Assembly (NCBI GenBank): GCA_018058125.1
Contig: JAGPCH010000070.1
Span: 1 to 7,071 of the forward strand
Direction: 5' to 3'
DNA: 7,071 nucleotides
From: Ignavibacteria bacterium
GTDB taxonomy: Bacteria > Bacteroidota > Ignavibacteria > Tepidaquicellales > Tepidaquicellaceae
The stretch's first letter is position 1, and every line of letters starts with the position of its first letter. Shown one piece after another: positions 5,401 to 7,071 of the stretch. The notes beneath the pieces are model-generated. The model saw only the letters and a program-made list of their open reading frames with translations. It had not been told where the DNA came from and did not search any database. A program made the translations under genes and the position numbers.

Positions 5401-7071
5401 ATGTCTCATATAACAAAAAGTTTAGAAGTAGGCGGAAAGACGATAACGCTTGAAACAGGCAAGTTGGCAAAACAGGCTAACGGCGCTGTAATGATCTCGT
5501 CAGGTGACAATTATGTATTATGTACAGTAACGGCTTCAGACGAAGCAAAACCGGGACAGGATTTTTTTCCGTTGACTGTTGACTACAGAGAGAAGACAGC
5601 TTCGGTTGGTAAAATACCTGGAGGATTCTTTAAAAGAGAAGCCCGTCCTACAGAGAAAGAAATTTTATCTTCAAGACTGATCGACAGACCTATCAGGCCA
5701 ATGTTTCCTGAAGGTTTCTTCAATGAAGTTCAGCTATTATGTTCTGTATATTCATCAGATAAGGAAAATGATTCTGATGTACTTGCAGCCATTGGAGGTT
5801 CGGCGGCATTATTAATTTCCGATATTCCGTTTGAAGAGCCGATCAGTGAGGTAAGAGTATCACGTGTGAATGGTGAGTTGATTGTTAATCCTTCATACAA
5901 ACAGGTAGTAGAAGGAGATTATGATATTACTATTGCAGGAACAGTTGATTCGATCATGATGGTGGAAGGCGAAGGAAGAGAAATTTCCGAAGCTGAATTG
6001 CTGGAAGCAATAAAGTTTGGTCATAAATTTATTGCTGAGATCTGTGTATTTCAGAAAGAATTTATGAAAGAAGTCGGAAAGCAGAAACGCGAAATTGCAG
6101 CGGGTGAAGATATTTCAGAAATGGAGAAAGATGTTAAAGATATCTGTGAGGCTGATTTAAAGACAGTTACCGGTACAATACTTTCCAAAGAAGAAAGAAA
6201 ACTTAAGAACAAAGAGATCCATGATAAAGTAATAGCTGCTCTGGGCGAGAAATATCCTGAACAGGAAAAAATGCTTGCAAAGATCATTCATGATATACAA
6301 TATGTAGTGATGAGAGATATGGTTTTGAATGAAGGCAAGAGACTGGACGGAAGAAAGACTACAGATATCAGAAATATTGCAACAGAGGTAGGTATTTTAC
6401 CCAGGACGCACGGCTCGGCTTTGTTTACAAGAGGTCAGACACAAAGTCTTACAACTGTGACTTTAGGAACGAAGAGAGATGAACAGATGATTGAAGGATT
6501 AAAAGAATTATCAACAAAGAGATTTATACTTCATTATAATTTCCCTCCGTTCAGTACAGGTGAAGTCGGAGGAAGACCGGGACCCGGAAGAAGAGAGATC
6601 GGGCACGGAAATTTAGCTGAAAGATCTTTAAAGAATCTTTTACCTACGGAAGAAGAATTTCCATATACGATAAGAATACTTTCAGATATTCTTGAATCAA
6701 ACGGTTCATCATCTATGGCAACTGTTTGCGCAGGCTCGATGGCATTAATGGAAGCCGGAGTAAAACTGAAAAAACCAATTGCAGGAATTGCAATGGGATT
6801 AATAATGGAAGGTGACAAGACCGCCATTTTATCGGACATACTCGGAGATGAAGATCATTTCGGTGATATGGATTTTAAAGTTGCTGGTACTAATGACGGA
6901 ATCACAGCTATACAGATGGACATTAAAGTAAGAGGAATTTCGTTTGACATTATGGAAAAGGCTCTTGCTCAGGCAAAAGACGGCAGGATCCATATACTTG
7001 GTGAAATGAAAAAAACTATTGAAACAGCAAGGGAATCCATTTCAAAATATGCACCGCATCTTTACTCTATG
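5401..7071 (+). CDS. pnp: Polynucleotide phosphorylase, 3' truncated by the window edge
   Basis: The frame runs from ATG 5401 to the last base with no stop: 557 codons of a protein usually near 700 residues. PNPase is a trimeric 3'-5' exoribonuclease that degrades RNA with phosphate, yielding nucleoside diphosphates, and it can also add tails. The first RNase PH domain covers about 1-145 (LETGKLAKQANGAV, GGFFKREARPTEKE, SRLIDRPIRPMF). The all-helical linker covers about 200-305. The second, catalytic PH domain covers about 313-545: RLDGRKTTDIR, THGSALFTRGQTQ, the GSSSM phosphate-binding serines 436-438, and GDEDHFGDMDFK with Asp485, Asp491 and Lys493, matching the E. coli catalytic residues by alignment. 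The KH and S1 RNA-binding domains should lie beyond the window. It follows rpsO by 50 bases; no terminator or clear stem-loop separates them, so it is likely read from the ribF-rpsO transcript. Confidence 0.97.
   Translation, partial: MSHITKSLEVGGKTITLETGKLAKQANGAVMISSGDNYVLCTVTASDEAKPGQDFFPLTVDYREKTASVGKIPGGFFKREARPTEKEILSSRLIDRPIRPMFPEGFFNEVQLLCSVYSSDKENDSDVLAAIGGSAALLISDIPFEEPISEVRVSRVNGELIVNPSYKQVVEGDYDITIAGTVDSIMMVEGEGREISEAELLEAIKFGHKFIAEICVFQKEFMKEVGKQKREIAAGEDISEMEKDVKDICEADLKTVTGTILSKEERKLKNKEIHDKVIAALGEKYPEQEKMLAKIIHDIQYVVMRDMVLNEGKRLDGRKTTDIRNIATEVGILPRTHGSALFTRGQTQSLTTVTLGTKRDEQMIEGLKELSTKRFILHYNFPPFSTGEVGGRPGPGRREIGHGNLAERSLKNLLPTEEEFPYTIRILSDILESNGSSSMATVCAGSMALMEAGVKLKKPIAGIAMGLIMEGDKTAILSDILGDEDHFGDMDFKVAGTNDGITAIQMDIKVRGISFDIMEKALAQAKDGRIHILGEMKKTIETARESISKYAPHLYSM

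Noticed and set aside
6051..6839. Reverse-strand open frames at 6051-6287 and 6534-6839
   Set aside because: Both are antisense to the conserved pnp frame, which shows family motifs throughout.

Overview
The window is AT-rich DNA with all genes on the + strand. It most likely comes from the Bacteroidota/Ignavibacteria branch of bacteria. Three things suggest this: two proteins end in a type IX secretion (T9SS) sorting domain with the 'NPFNP' signature; one secreted enzyme carries the dockerin-like tail that recurs in Ignavibacteria proteins; and most start codons follow A-rich leaders with no clear Shine-Dalgarno. The lineage call is inference from motifs. No rRNA or tRNA is present to confirm it.

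The left half (1-3333) is an envelope or secretome region. It opens with the 3' end of a T9SS-sorted protein (2-271), closed by a good stem-loop terminator (286-326). Next is a secreted PQQ-type sugar dehydrogenase-like protein with a C-terminal dockerin (452-2218). Twenty-six bases later comes a three-part T9SS cargo protein (2245-3333) whose N-terminal beta-rich domain resembles a cohesin in outline. A dockerin enzyme with no sorting signal beside a sorting-signal protein with a possible cohesin-like domain is the most interesting feature of the window.

The right half (3554-7071) is housekeeping. It holds a thiol peroxiredoxin (3554-4036), the bifunctional riboflavin kinase/FAD synthetase ribF (4111-5058), ribosomal protein S15 rpsO (5078-5350) and the first 557 codons of polynucleotide phosphorylase pnp (5401 to the window edge). 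The order ribF-rpsO-pnp is a widely conserved bacterial block, but its usual upstream partner truB is not next to ribF here.

No gap exceeds 300 bases. The two larger ones (272-451 and 3334-3553) contain the terminator and some short inverted repeats, but no convincing gene. I see no mobile element, CRISPR array, tRNA or reverse-strand gene. Apart from the dockerin/cohesin-like pair, the region looks ordinary, and I do not claim a new defence or mobile system.
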